Below are positions 8,862-18,249 of a stretch of 64,000 nt of DNA, in pieces. Under the pieces are notes generated by a model. It was given only the letters and a program-made list of their open reading frames with translations. It ran no database searches and had not been told where the DNA came from. Every line of letters begins with the position of its first letter. Position 1 is the stretch's first letter. Position numbers and translations under genes: made by a program. The DNA lies in contig JARGSG010000200.1 in assembly GCA_030374805.1 (NCBI GenBank), positions 930,001-994,000 of the forward strand, given 5' to 3'. Origin of the DNA: Gracilaria gracilis. Taxonomy: Eukaryota; Rhodophyta; Florideophyceae; Gracilariales; Gracilariaceae.

Positions 8862-11800
8862 TTACTTTTCCTCCTTCTGGTACGCGTTCTGAGTAGCGTA
8901 CATAGGCAGGCCTTGAGCATGGTGGAGCATGAACTCTTGACTCCCGAAGGCCTTGAAGTAGGTGGAGATGATTTCGCGCTCCTTACTCTGCAGCTCCTGA
9001 CCAGGAAAAAGTTGAACTTCTGCTGCTTCCAACGGCTTGGTGGTAGTGTCTTCCATTTCCAAACTACCATCAGATCCATGTTTGATTCCATTTCCGTCTT
9101 CAGATGCGTACTTCCACTTCTCTTCCTGCAGCTTCAGTACTTCTTTGTCTCCGTCGGAGTAATCCACAGAGTACTTCTCAGTTCGTGGATTGTGTTTGGT
9201 AACAGTTCCTAGATAAAATTTCTTATCTTCAGGCCAATACACTTCGATTCGATCGCCTACACTGGGATACTGCATCCCGATACTTGCTTGCTCGGCCTCT
9301 GCGTCTCTATGATGTTCTCCTCTGCGTGCAGGGACATTGTCAGTTTGCGCTTCATCTGCTTCGCCCGTAGAGTTACTGCTTTCCTCCAGAGCATCGTCTA
9401 GAGTTCTGTCCAGATCATCTATTGCTTCTTGCACAGCAGTAGCTAGCTCGTCGTTGCGAAGTGCTGGCCTAACATCCTCGATGGCGGCGGATACAGTTCG
9501 ACCGGATTTTTCTGAGACTGTGACCGTTCTGCCGTCAATGTCAAATGCGAGTACCGCCTTTGGTTGTGACCAACGTCCTCTCTTCTCATGTTGAAGTTTG
9601 ATGTAAACTTGCACGAGGTCACCAATAGCGATGGGGAATTCCTTCAGCGCTTTAGAGCGTAGAATCAGTGTCAGTTTTCGCTTCGCCAGGAGGGTTTGGT
9701 GAGCGTTCACGAGCTCTTGCGGCAATAAAGTAGGGAATTGACCGGCTTGTACCGGGCGGACATATCCCTTCGCGAGTTCGTGCGCTGACATCACGTCATT
9801 ACCGTAGAGATCGTTGGAGATACGGATTGCCTGACTGATCAGCAACGGATGGTTATGCTTAAGCACATCTGCCGAGTCTTCCTTGAGGCGGAGAAACACA
9901 TCCCGAATCACCCGATGCTTGGACTCTAGTACGTTTTTGTTATGCCTCCGGGGTGGTAGAGGTCGCGAGTGTACACCATTGTGCTGCAGAAACTGCTGAA
10001 AGATGTTGTTGCGGAAAGCTGGGTCGAATGCAACAGTCTGTGGTACCCAGAACTGTGTAATCCAGTGTGTATCAAACACGTAGATGGCTCGCTCCATTGA
10101 AGTGTTCTCTACTATTGAGCCTGTTGAGTATCGAGTGCTTGAGTCCATGATGTGCATTACGCAATACTCATCGAGATACATGTGGTCAACGCAAACGACA
10201 CCGTTAAAGTTTCTGCTCATGCTGCTCAGGGATACCTTGCGAGTGGTCTTCGGTTTTGCCGTTGTAAGGCATGCAGTACATTCCTCCAGGGTTTTCGCGA
10301 GGTAGTTTCCAACCTGCTCATTCCATAGACCATTCCGCTCTAGAAGCAGCTGGATGTCCGTGTACGTCGAATGACCACAAACGTGGCGATGAACTTTGTC
10401 GATTACCTTCTTGAGCTCGCGCCACGGCCTCTCGGAGATTCCTTCATCCAGCCTGGCAGTAGCACAGAACAAAACGGACTTGTTTTGACTGGTCATTTCT
10501 TCGTTACGAGATGTAAACACTGCATGAGGTATGTACGTATGAATGTCTACGTCGATCAGGGAAATGAATTGAGACTCCTCCCCTTCCCTGACTGGAGGTA
10601 GTTTCAGGACATTACCATCCATATGCATGATATTGCAATGGTTCGTTACGTTCCGTCCTACGACCCACTGCGAGGAGCCTTCGAGAACGAGGTGTCGGAT
10701 CTTGACCTCATTGCCTGCGTCTGTGCGGCCGGAAAGGAAAATGGAGCCAAGGATTTTCCTGGGCTCGCTCCGGTGTGATCCCGAGCCATATTGCCAGTGT
10801 GTCTTGTCCGCAATGGCGTCTGGAAGTGCAACAAGAGACCCGTCCCACTCAGGACACACGAAGGGCTTGATCATGTTGAGTTCGGCGATACCGATACCAC
10901 TGTAGGGAGCGGCGTTGTCTAGCAACGGCCCATCGGATCCAACAATAGTATCATTGGGGTTGTCCACCTTCCGTAGATTGGCCATATTAAAAATGAGGAC
11001 GTTTTTCTGGTCTTTGTTGCTGCTTGCGGGTGTATCAGATGCCTTGAAACCTGCCTTCAGTGATCCATCGCGGCGATGGTCATTCGCCCAATGTCCGAAT
11101 TTGCCACAGCGGTTACACTTCGTCTTCGACTTAAGGTCTGCAATCTGTTCTGGGGTCATGCGTTGCTTCGGAGCTGCCTTCCGACCACCAGAGCGCGAAG
11201 AAGACGCATATGATGCGTTTGAAGACAGGGTGTTAGACGTAGAGAGGCCGTTGTGGGTCTTTACCTTATCACATTGGCGAAGAACTGATGCGATTGACTC
11301 GTACGAGACTGCCTGTAGAAACTCGTTTGTGCTGGAACTGGAGGTGAGCGACGAATCCTTAGGCGCGCAACTGGCCAAGACAGACACGCGTTGGTTACTG
11401 TCGACGTCGGAATTCGCCAGAAGAGTAAATGCGACAAGAGCTTCAGACAGTTTGGCTTCGGTTCCATGTGCATTGACCCGAGAGACATGCGCCTGGAAGC
11501 GCGATTCGAAGTTCTTGAAACTCTCATTAGAATTTCGCTTGGTGTTCAAAAGAGTCAAGAAATCCTGATAGACATCAGAAACCACAGCGAGGGCATCTCG
11601 CTTGTAGAGTGCGTTAACTATGGCCTGAGCGCCGTCCTCGGACTGAATGGTGTCCGCTGGAATGGACTTGAATATATCTCGGGCTCGGCCAAACATTTGT
11701 GACAGAAGCATGATTCCTTGAACGGCGGGTCGGATTTTGTTGTCGTTCGAATCAGCCAAGGTCTGATGAAAAGCTTGCCAGAGCGAAACGGCGTTCGCGT

Positions 11801-11903
11801 ACTCTTCTTGATTACCTTTTCCGTCCGTCCACGGAACATTTCTGATGTCCCACGAAAAGCTAGGGCGCGCCGGCAGGTCGCTTGATGAGCTTTCTGGGCC
11901 CAT
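8862..11903 (-). CDS. gag-pol: Copia-1 Gag, protease, integrase and Tudor-like domain
   Basis: The 1013-residue ORF begins at an ATG that lies inside the primer binding site. Gag is followed by a knuckle CNRCGKFGHWANDH (residues 263-276, the last ligand His instead of Cys). The protease motif is LLDNAAPYSGIG (around 327-338). The integrase HHCC spans about 507-545, with acidic triad D573 (VCVDHMY), D627 (VAFDPAF) and E660 (NVLESKHR). Residues about 881-932 form an extra module, GDRIEVYWPEDKKFYLGTVT followed by YSVDYSDGDKEV. It strongly resembles a Tudor-type beta-barrel with conserved aromatics. The ORF ends EEK-TAA in front of RT. Confidence 0.88.
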   Translation of the reverse strand: MGPESSSSDLPARPSFSWDIRNVPWTDGKGNQEEYANAVSLWQAFHQTLADSNDNKIRPAVQGIMLLSQMFGRARDIFKSIPADTIQSEDGAQAIVNALYKRDALAVVSDVYQDFLTLLNTKRNSNESFKNFESRFQAHVSRVNAHGTEAKLSEALVAFTLLANSDVDSNQRVSVLASCAPKDSSLTSSSSTNEFLQAVSYESIASVLRQCDKVKTHNGLSTSNTLSSNASYASSSRSGGRKAAPKQRMTPEQIADLKSKTKCNRCGKFGHWANDHRRDGSLKAGFKASDTPASSNKDQKNVLIFNMANLRKVDNPNDTIVGSDGPLLDNAAPYSGIGIAELNMIKPFVCPEWDGSLVALPDAIADKTHWQYGSGSHRSEPRKILGSIFLSGRTDAGNEVKIRHLVLEGSSQWVVGRNVTNHCNIMHMDGNVLKLPPVREGEESQFISLIDVDIHTYIPHAVFTSRNEEMTSQNKSVLFCATARLDEGISERPWRELKKVIDKVHRHVCGHSTYTDIQLLLERNGLWNEQVGNYLAKTLEECTACLTTAKPKTTRKVSLSSMSRNFNGVVCVDHMYLDEYCVMHIMDSSTRYSTGSIVENTSMERAIYVFDTHWITQFWVPQTVAFDPAFRNNIFQQFLQHNGVHSRPLPPRRHNKNVLESKHRVIRDVFLRLKEDSADVLKHNHPLLISQAIRISNDLYGNDVMSAHELAKGYVRPVQAGQFPTLLPQELVNAHQTLLAKRKLTLILRSKALKEFPIAIGDLVQVYIKLQHEKRGRWSQPKAVLAFDIDGRTVTVSEKSGRTVSAAIEDVRPALRNDELATAVQEAIDDLDRTLDDALEESSNSTGEADEAQTDNVPARRGEHHRDAEAEQASIGMQYPSVGDRIEVYWPEDKKFYLGTVTKHNPRTEKYSVDYSDGDKEVLKLQEEKWKYASEDGNGIKHGSDGSLEMEDTTTKPLEAAEVQLFPGQELQSKEREIISTYFKAFGSQEFMLHHAQGLPMYATQNAYQKEEK

Positions 11904-11906
11904 AAC
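11894..11906 (-). other. primer binding site for the anticodon arm of initiator tRNA-Met
   Basis: Directly after the 5' LTR the minus strand reads GTTATGGGCCCAG. This is an exact 13-nt complement of the eukaryotic initiator tRNA-Met anticodon arm (CTGGGCCCATAAC). Drosophila copia uses the same half-tRNA priming mode. Here the ATG of the primer site is also the start codon of the polyprotein. Confidence 0.85.
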
Positions 11907-12275
11907 AATTAGAACTGGGCGTCAGAGGGACAGAACAAAGAAAAACAATGTTGGTTTACTACGCGGCGGTAGTGCTTCTGCAGTGAACCCTTTCGTTGCC
12001 CCCGATTGTTCGCCGTCTTCGGGGGGCGAGAGGGGTATTTATGCACTTTGTAGATAACTACCCCTTGCACATTGTGCGCCCACAAGGGTGAGCACATTGT
12101 TAGAATGGTGAGCACCTACAGCCCCACAGAGGTGAGCAGAATGCCAGGCGACCGGTGTAAATGCCACATATGTGCGCCAATCTTGACTGAAACGCGCATG
12201 ATTCCACACAAGTACAAATGTACCTCTAACGCGAGGCAGACACCTCTCGAGAACAGTGCTCACCAAACTCTAACA
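11907..12275 (-). repeat. Copia-1 5' LTR
   Basis: This partner of 6977-7345 is bounded by the primer site on its inner side and the CTGGC duplication on its outer side. Confidence 0.88.
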
Positions 12276-14022
12276 CTGGCTGGCAGCAACGCCTGCAGGA
12301 TTTGATCTGTTTACGGACCATAACAATCTCGTATTTCTGTTTGATCCATTATCCCTCGTGCCGGATTTGAGTCAATCTTCCACCCGCAAAGTACTCAGGT
12401 GGGCGGTCAAGCTTAGCGCTTACTGCTATACCTGTTTGCATATCAGTGGCCTAGACAATGTGTGGACTGACATGCTCACAAGCTGGTGTGCACCGCGTAT
12501 CGTTCGCCGCCTCATCAAAAATCCCCGCTCTCCCTTCATCCAACGCCAAAATGTTTTGCTGGCCATCACCAGAAGAAGTGGCCAGGAAGCAGGGTGAAAA
12601 TAGCGCCGTCCGCCCACTCGATTTGAAACTGTGCGATGGTCTCTGGGAGACCGAAACAGGAGCCACCTGGATACCCAGCGAAGCCGAAGATCTCCAACTA
12701 CGTTTGTGCATCATAGCACATACAGGACCATCTGGACATCGGGGCAGAGACACTACTGTCAAGGTTTGAGGCAGCATTATCATTGGAATACTCTCGTCAG
12801 TGACGTGCACATCTTCGTTAAAGCTTGCATCCACTGCCTTTCTACTGTACGTGGGGAAAAAGTACCACGGCCTTTCGGACCGGTTGTTCATGGCACAAAG
12901 CCGAACGATCTACTTCAATTCGACTACATCGAGATAGGAAAAAGTCGCACAGGCCCGAAGTACATTCTCATGCTCCGCGATGACCATTCCGACTATAAGT
13001 AATTCTTTGCCACTTCTGGAACGACTGCCGAAAACGCAGCACTCGCAATCGTGGATTGGTGCGCCGCTTTTAATGTCCCAATGGGTCCAATGTCTGACGG
13101 TCCCACCCACTTCAAGAACGAAACAGTGCGCATGGTCACAAAGGCACTCCGCGTGCCGCACCATTTCACTCTGCCGTACACTCCTTGGAGCAACGGCGCC
13201 GTTGAAAGGCTTGGCAAGGAAGTAGTGCGCACATTTCGCGCTTTGGTGTCAGAGTACCAAATGGATTTTGGTGAATGGCCCGACCTACTTCCAGTTATAC
13301 AAAGCTCTCTCAACAACACTCCTTCCCCTCACCGTCATAACATCGCTCCAATAACATCCTTTCTTGGACTGGAACCCACTCCGCCCATTTCTGCATTCAT
13401 CCGAACAACAACCACTGCGCCCGTTACAGTAACCGAAGCGCAGTTGGAGAGGTGCGTCAATATCAAAGCACTTCAGAATAGAATGGTATAACTGCACCCG
13501 CTTGTTCACGATACACTTCAGCGGAATCGCGAAGCATCACGAAGTCGAGCATCGAAGGGAAAGCTCCCGAATTTCACAGTCGGTGACTTTGTTCTAGTGG
13601 CCCGAGAAGAATTCTTCGCAGGAGAGAAATTGGCCCTGCGCTGGCGTGGACCTCGGAGAATTGTACAGGCTTTATCATATCATGTTTATCAAGTAGAGGA
13701 TCTCCGAAATGGCACACTGGATGAAGTTCATGGCACTCGTCTAAAGTTCTACCATGACGCATCTTTGGATCAGGAAGCAATCATGTCACACGTTCTCTCA
13801 TCAGAAACCGGAATGCCTGTATCACGTCTACTGAATCTAGTCGAGAGAAATAGAAGTTTACATGTCTTGGTACGCTGGAAAGGACTCAGCAAAAGCGAAG
13901 ACACTCTGGAACCGCTTCACCAAATCTACAAAGACGTACCAGTTATGTTGAAAAGACTCCTCCACCGCAAGTGCACTTCTCAAAAGCTTGCAAACAAAGC
14001 AAGGGAGGAACTTCGTCTTTGA
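12276..14022 (+). pseudogene. pol: Gypsy-1 RNase H end, integrase and chromodomain
   Basis: Coding resumes with the RNase H tail (FDLFTDHNNLVFLFDP, then HISGLDNVWTDML). An extra A near 12520 shifts the frame into an integrase N-terminus with HTGPSGHRGRDT. A missing base near 12767 shifts it again into HYHWNTLVSDVHIFVKACIHC, which supplies the Cys pair of the HHCC finger. The core holds the acidic residues in LQFDYIEIGK and GPMSDGPTHFKNE, then TPWSNGAVERLGKEV. The C-terminus has LHVLVRWKGLSKSEDT, a chromodomain signature. In-frame TAA codons lie near 13000 and 13489. The piece is inactive as it stands. Confidence 0.85.
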
Positions 14023-14032
14023 AGAAGGGGAG

Positions 14033-14314
14033 TGTAGCAGCCGCTACGCGCCTTTTCCCCATCACGTACACTTAACGTGAACCTGGTTAGATAGTTAGAG
14101 TAGTTACCACCCACGCACCACGCAGGCATGCACCCCGGAACGACATTCGTGGGATGCATACTGCGTAGGTGGACTTCCCGATCGGGCGTACCCCAATCGG
14201 GAAACCTCCACTTCACACTTAAGGCACCAACGTTCGCCTTGCTCCAATAAACCGGGGCATCGGACTCGACACTTTCACCACCACAACCTTGCGCCAACAG
14301 CCGTTAAGCGCACA
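14033..14314 (+). repeat. Gypsy-1 3' LTR
   Basis: The 282-bp partner of the 5' LTR is preceded by the polypurine tract GAAGAAGGGGAG and followed directly by the duplicated ACGTG. Confidence 0.92.
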
Positions 14315-14319
14315 ACGTG

Positions 14320-15189
14320 GACGAGTGGATGGAGAGCTTTTACACCGCGCAGCAAGTGGCCGAACAGTTGCTCGAAGCCCATCCAGTGTTGACCACTGTG
14401 TTTGAAGCCGTGATGCTCTTGCCGCTGTTCGTGCTTGTGCTCATCACGGCGTGGGTGATGACGTTCGACTACGCGCAAATGACGCTCATCCACAGCCGCG
14501 TGCAGCAGCTCACGCGCGAGACGGTCGTCAAGCACATTGTGGCGTTCGGCTTCTCCGGGCTGGTGGGCATGGCGCAGTTCTACATCCTGGCGGCGTGGCT
14601 GGTCAACGTGGCCACTGCGCTGAGAGTCGGTGCGCAGCTCCCAAGCTCGCTGCTTTCAACAGCTACGCAAACCGCGGCCAGCGTGCTCAGAACGCTGTTG
14701 CGCTGCGGCGCCGCGGCCATCTGCCAGCTGTCGTTCTGCGTGGCGGCCGCCGAGCGCGACGTGCTGCAGCGCGCGCGAAGCGCGGCAGGCGCCGCCGGGC
14801 TGTGCGCCGCGCTGCTGGCGCTGCTGTACGCCGGCTGTGTGACCGTGCCCACGGTGCGCGCGCTGCAAGGCGTGCCGCCGCTGGCGTGGCTGCTGGCGGG
14901 CGCCGCGCTCGCGGCCGCCTTTGCGGAGCACGGCTGGCGGCGGTACGCGCGGCTGCTGGCGGACGCGCGCGCGATGGACGCGCGCTGGTTGATGACGCCC
15001 GTCGCGCCGGCCGACGGCGCTTTGGTGACGCGCAACGCGGGTGCGGACGAGGGCGAGGAGGCCGTGCCGCTGCGCGTGGCAGTGGCGGAGGAACAAGTTC
15101 ATGTGCTTGTGCGCTGGGCTGGGAGGCGGCGATTTGCGTGGGCGCGGGGTGACAGCGGCGACAAGTCTTTCGTGGGTGCGTGCAGTTGA
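14320..15189 (+). pseudogene. host multi-pass membrane protein gene, 3' part
   Basis: Coding resumes in the same phase as 3303-3656 once Gypsy-1 and one ACGTG are removed, giving about 407 codons in total. Hydrophobic segments include VMLLPLFVLVLITAWVMTF, GFSGLVGMAQFYILAAWLV, LCAALLALLYAGCVTV and LAWLLAGAALAAAFA. Linkers are rich in Arg and Ala and GC is very high. The stop TGA (15187-15189) is native: a solo LTR begins six bases later. A second frame stays open from about 15153 across the rejoined LTR site (RRQVFRGCVQLSALHDG), so the original C-terminus may have been longer. Family not recognised. Confidence 0.65.
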
Positions 15190-15194
15190 GCGCG

Positions 15195-15501
15195 TGTTGA
15201 TCCACCTTGAAGACAATGCGATCTCGACCAGCAGTTACACCTTGATGAGCTGGGTTGCCGAATACAAATTGCAGAAAGCAACCAACGCAGATTCAAGTTT
15301 GAATCGAATGCACCGCCACCTACAAACCGTAGGTGCAGATTTAGAACGTCTACTTAATAAACAATCCCAGACTCTCCACAGGAGGTCTGGAGGCATCCGC
15401 ATCTACTGCGGGACTTGCTTTGGTGCCCAATCTCTTGCTTTCGCCTCTTCCATTCCCTCTCAGCGCGAGCGACGGCGACTACGAACCTAGACGGACCAAC
15501 A
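15195..15501 (-). mobile_element. solo LTR, family S, copy 1
   Basis: The 307-bp element has inverted termini TGTTGGTCC...GGATCAACA (minus strand) and a perfect target duplication GCGCG at 15190-15194 and 15502-15506. It is homologous to 21405-22037 on the other strand. There is no internal region, so it is a solo LTR left by LTR-LTR recombination. It sits just downstream of the host membrane-protein stop codon. Confidence 0.88.
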
Positions 15502-15506
15502 GCGCG

Positions 15507-16691
15507 CTGCATGACGGGCAGGGGTTGTACAAGCATGCGTTTGGATTTGCGCGAGAGGGTATGGGCGTGTTGTGCGGTTGAGGCTGGCGGTTTGAAGGGC
15601 GGTGAGCACTTCTGCGACACCTTACTTTGTAGACGAACGAACTGTCAGGGATGCCCTGAATAGCCGACCAGCGAATAGCGGGAAGTACGAATTCTTTTTA
15701 TATAGGTCTTTTAAACATTTTTGATGAATTGGAAAATCTGATTGAAAAGATATTCTTAACTTATTATAGACCAATTGCTTTAGCAAGACAAACATGGTAA
15801 AGGAATAAGGACAACATATATACTTAAGAAACCCAGAAAAATAAAACAGGCAAGATTACAACACTACAATTCTTATTCTTGTCTTTTCGGCTGCCTTTTT
15901 CTAATTTTTTGAGTCTTCCTATATGGAATCTCTATTTTCCATTGAGAGCTACGTTATATTGGCCACTGCATGAAAACAAACATGATGAAAAGAAATATCG
16001 TGTCGAAAATGTCTTTCCAACACCAGAAACTGCTTTAAACGTCTATTACTATTTTCATGATATGCTCTGATTAAAGAGTGTTTGCGATGAAATTGTTTTG
16101 CAATAGAAAATTTCCGAACGCATTTTAAGTCGTCGTTACCATCGTCAGAGACTATATTCTCGTTTTCTAACGGCGTGCGTTTCACAGTTCCACGAATGAT
16201 TCTGAGATCGGGATTTTTGCCGCACGCAAACCCCCCATTTACCAAAAAGATGTAATATATGTCCAATTTATTTTTTTCATCATCCGTCTTACGTAGTGAG
16301 TCTTAATGATACTGCAAATTTCGAATTAACAAACCTATATCGGCAATTGACCCAGGTACGTGTGCAGTACAGTCCTTAGCAAGACCATTCGGTAATACGC
16401 TGACTTCAACTTTATACCCATAAAACTTTTATTTCCCGCCATAGTATAGCTTTGCTTCTTGTAGATTCCCAGATGGCTGGTTCGTTTGCTAGAAAGTGAC
16501 ATCCGTAGCGTACGATGCATACGGATAATTTCTAAAATGTTTCCTTTTTCATTGAAACCCTCGATAGTGTACTTTTCTGTGAGTTATTTCATCAATCGTT
16601 CGTACGCATACAAAAAAAGTATTTTCACGAACGACACAACCATTCTCACAAAAGTTAGGCCTTTGATTCTAAATGTAATACTCATACAGTT
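15507..16691. other. AT-rich spacer without a supported gene
   Basis: From about 15690 the composition changes abruptly to AT-rich. Short frames at 15415-15663 and 15879-16070 lack domains and good contexts. I see nothing else. Confidence 0.5.
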
Positions 16692-17033
16692 TCATAAATT
16701 GGCGTGCTTTAATGCAGATAATGTCATAAAAATCATAACTTTAGAATTATATTTCCATCTTTTTGGGTGTACCACGTTCCTTCTTGTATTGATATACCCT
16801 ACCAGAAAGCCAAAAACGTTTTTGAACTCAACGCTAGTAAAGTTGGTTATGCTTAAAATGCTTGCATTGCCTCCATTTTCATAGAAGGAATCAAATACCA
16901 AAAAAGCAAAATCCGGTTTTTTATCGGTAATTTTATCTGGTGAACAGTGTTTTGATATATCTGCAGCGCGCTCTGCTGCTGTATCGGCTAGCATACGCAG
17001 TGCGGCTGTAGTTTTATCGCGAGATAGAGCCAT
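16692..17033 (-). CDS. hypothetical protein, possibly first exon
   Basis: This 113-codon frame opens with a good ATG and a protein-like N-terminus (MALSRDKTTAALRMLADTAA, then charged helix-like sequence). After about residue 45 it passes into AT-rich sequence that looks less like coding DNA. A GTATTT site lies near the change, so the real gene may splice there. A GTTTATATCC sequence about 30 bp upstream could be a TATA-type promoter. No domain is recognised. Confidence 0.3.
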   Translation of the reverse strand: MALSRDKTTAALRMLADTAAERAADISKHCSPDKITDKKPDFAFLVFDSFYENGGNASILSITNFTSVEFKNVFGFLVGYINTRRNVVHPKRWKYNSKVMIFMTLSALKHANL

Positions 17034-17235
17034 GCTTTTGTTGGGTCAATTGTGTGTCTGGCTGGATATAAACACTATCCAAAAGATGGATCAAGTGTTT
17101 TTGGAAACTCGTGAGTCTTTGCGTAACTGAAACGTTTTTGCGCACTTACTGTGTCCGCGCCATTTTTTTGAATAGTTGCTCTGGCTAAATTTAGATTATT
17201 TGATTTAAGGTTTACTCAAAATAATTGAATACTTT

Positions 17236-17424
17236 CTAGGAGATTCTGTTTTCTTGGTTTGCACCACCTTTTCTTCCAATATCCCCCACCAACTCGGTAG
17301 AAACCGAGGAACTGAGGGAAAGCTCTAATGGTGACTTATGGGGAGCGTTTTGCACCGTCCACATCAGATCGTGTGATCGGAGCAAATATTTGCAGCCATT
17401 CGTGAGCTGCGTCCTGCTAACCAT
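17236..17424 (-). CDS. small hypothetical ORF (62 aa)
   Basis: An ATG-initiated 62-codon frame has a hydrophilic product beginning MVSRTQLTNGCKYLLRS. It lies in otherwise AT-rich DNA but has mixed codon use. No homology or domain can be stated; it may be spurious. Confidence 0.2.
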   Translation of the reverse strand: MVSRTQLTNGCKYLLRSHDLMWTVQNAPHKSPLELSLSSSVSTELVGDIGRKGGANQENRIS

Positions 17425-17661
17425 GTAATGCAGTTATTCGTATGAGGCCTTCGCAGGTGATGAACTTCTGCCAGCAAACAACGTTGACAACAATGCCTCA
17501 CCCACAACTGTCTACTTGTCTGGCTTTTATTCGTTAGAAGCGTTCCAGTCTAGGAATTAAAGAATTCTTGGCTGCACCCACCAATCTCGCCAAGCTTCCG
17601 TTGATGGCAAAGCAGCACAGCCATCACAGCGAAATCACAAACCATTTGAGCACGAAACAGC

Positions 17662-18249
17662 TTAGAACCACGGATACTTATCCCTAACGTTTGAAGCACC
17701 GTAGCGAATGGAACAATCAAGTAGATTGCCCGCAGATACGTCCGTTACTTCAATAGCCCTCGCACTGGTTGTCAATCCGCTGCCTCTCTCGTACAATTCC
17801 AACGGTATGACACAAAGCTTATCGCCCTTTCGAAGCGCCCGAATCTCGCGATCGGCGTTGCGCAGCTCGTCAAGAGAACAAAACGTGCTGTCGCACTCGC
17901 GGTCAATGAGCGAGTACAAGTACAAGAACCTCCACGACACGGTAAATTTCTCTTGCATGAGGAAGATTGCGGCGTGCGTTGTCTTGGAGATTAGCTTTCC
18001 ACGCAACAAAACAGCATTGTAGGGCCTTTCCACTGTCGGACCTTCTGGAATTGGCTCTTTTTCTCGATCAAAGCAGTACGCCGTTCCGTACGGGAGAGAG
18101 ACGCAAGAGCCCGAAAAGCACGCGACATATATGTCAGCATCGCGAAGTTCTTCTGGTGTTATCTGACTTGCAAAGGAAAAGCATATCAAGCCAGTAAGAG
18201 TATGCAGCAACAAAAGTGTGGGCAACGCGGAGTATTTGTTGTTGGCCAT
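17662..18249 (-). CDS. secreted protein, family P, member 1
   Basis: The chosen ATG at 18249 gives 195 residues and a convincing signal peptide (MANNKYSALPTLLLLHTLTG, then LICFSFAS). The frame is open upstream to an ATG at 18309, which would bury the signal. The mature part has conserved-looking Cys positions (VACFSGSCVS, TAYCFDRE, STFCSLDEL) and the stretch SLDELRNADREIRALRKGDK followed by LCVI. The divergent gene at 18823 has the same layout, with a Cys cluster, a central hydrophobic VGLIHESF-like region, a SFSELQALDPSLSVLRVGDP block and CV. They are therefore probably paralogues of an undescribed secreted family. Enzymatic function is not evident. The gene is intronless. Confidence 0.75.
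   Translation of the reverse strand: MANNKYSALPTLLLLHTLTGLICFSFASQITPEELRDADIYVACFSGSCVSLPYGTAYCFDREKEPIPEGPTVERPYNAVLLRGKLISKTTHAAIFLMQEKFTVSWRFLYLYSLIDRECDSTFCSLDELRNADREIRALRKGDKLCVIPLELYERGSGLTTSARAIEVTDVSAGNLLDCSIRYGASNVRDKYPWF

Larger units (their letters stand above)
6977..12275 (-). mobile_element. Copia-1, Ty1/Copia LTR retrotransposon nested antisense in Gypsy-1
   Basis: A 5.3-kb element is flanked by CTGGC target duplications (6972-6976 and 12276-12280). Removing it and one CTGGC restores the Gypsy RNase H frame. LTRs of 369 bp differ at about four positions. Order on the minus strand is 5' LTR, tRNA-iMet-type primer site, Gag with zinc knuckle, protease, integrase, a Tudor-like domain, RT, RNase H, 3' LTR. 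One in-frame TAA separates the integrase and RT parts, and no frameshift is visible. It is younger than its Gypsy host. Confidence 0.93.
3657..14314 (+). mobile_element. Gypsy-1, Ty3/Gypsy LTR retrotransposon with chromodomain, disrupted by nested Copia-1
   Basis: A full-length Ty3/Gypsy element is flanked by the duplication ACGTG (3652-3656 and 14315-14319). LTRs of 282 bp differ at about five transitions, implying a fairly recent insertion. Domain order is Gag, zinc knuckle, protease, RT, RNase H, integrase, chromodomain. A purine tract GAAGAAGGGGAG abuts the 3' LTR. The polyprotein is dead. It has in-frame TAA codons near 5524, 6232, 13000 and 13489 and frameshifts near 12520 (an A-run) and 12767, and a 5.3-kb Copia element splits RNase H at 6977. 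Confidence 0.93.

Noticed and set aside
5524-13491. RIP-like CpA-to-TpA mutation as the cause of the TAA codons in Gypsy-1
   Set aside because: The five LTR differences are transitions but none is at CpA, and no strand bias is visible. Ordinary mutation suffices.
14580-15216. Several long reverse and alternate-frame ORFs opposite the membrane-protein gene
   Set aside because: They are GC-rich shadows with Arg/Ala/Pro-biased composition; the forward frame has membrane segments and continues across the Gypsy-1 empty site.
15251-15501. First attempt at solo LTR borders using TGGGTTGCC as the end
   Set aside because: No target duplication results; extending to GGATCAACA gives perfect duplications at both loci.
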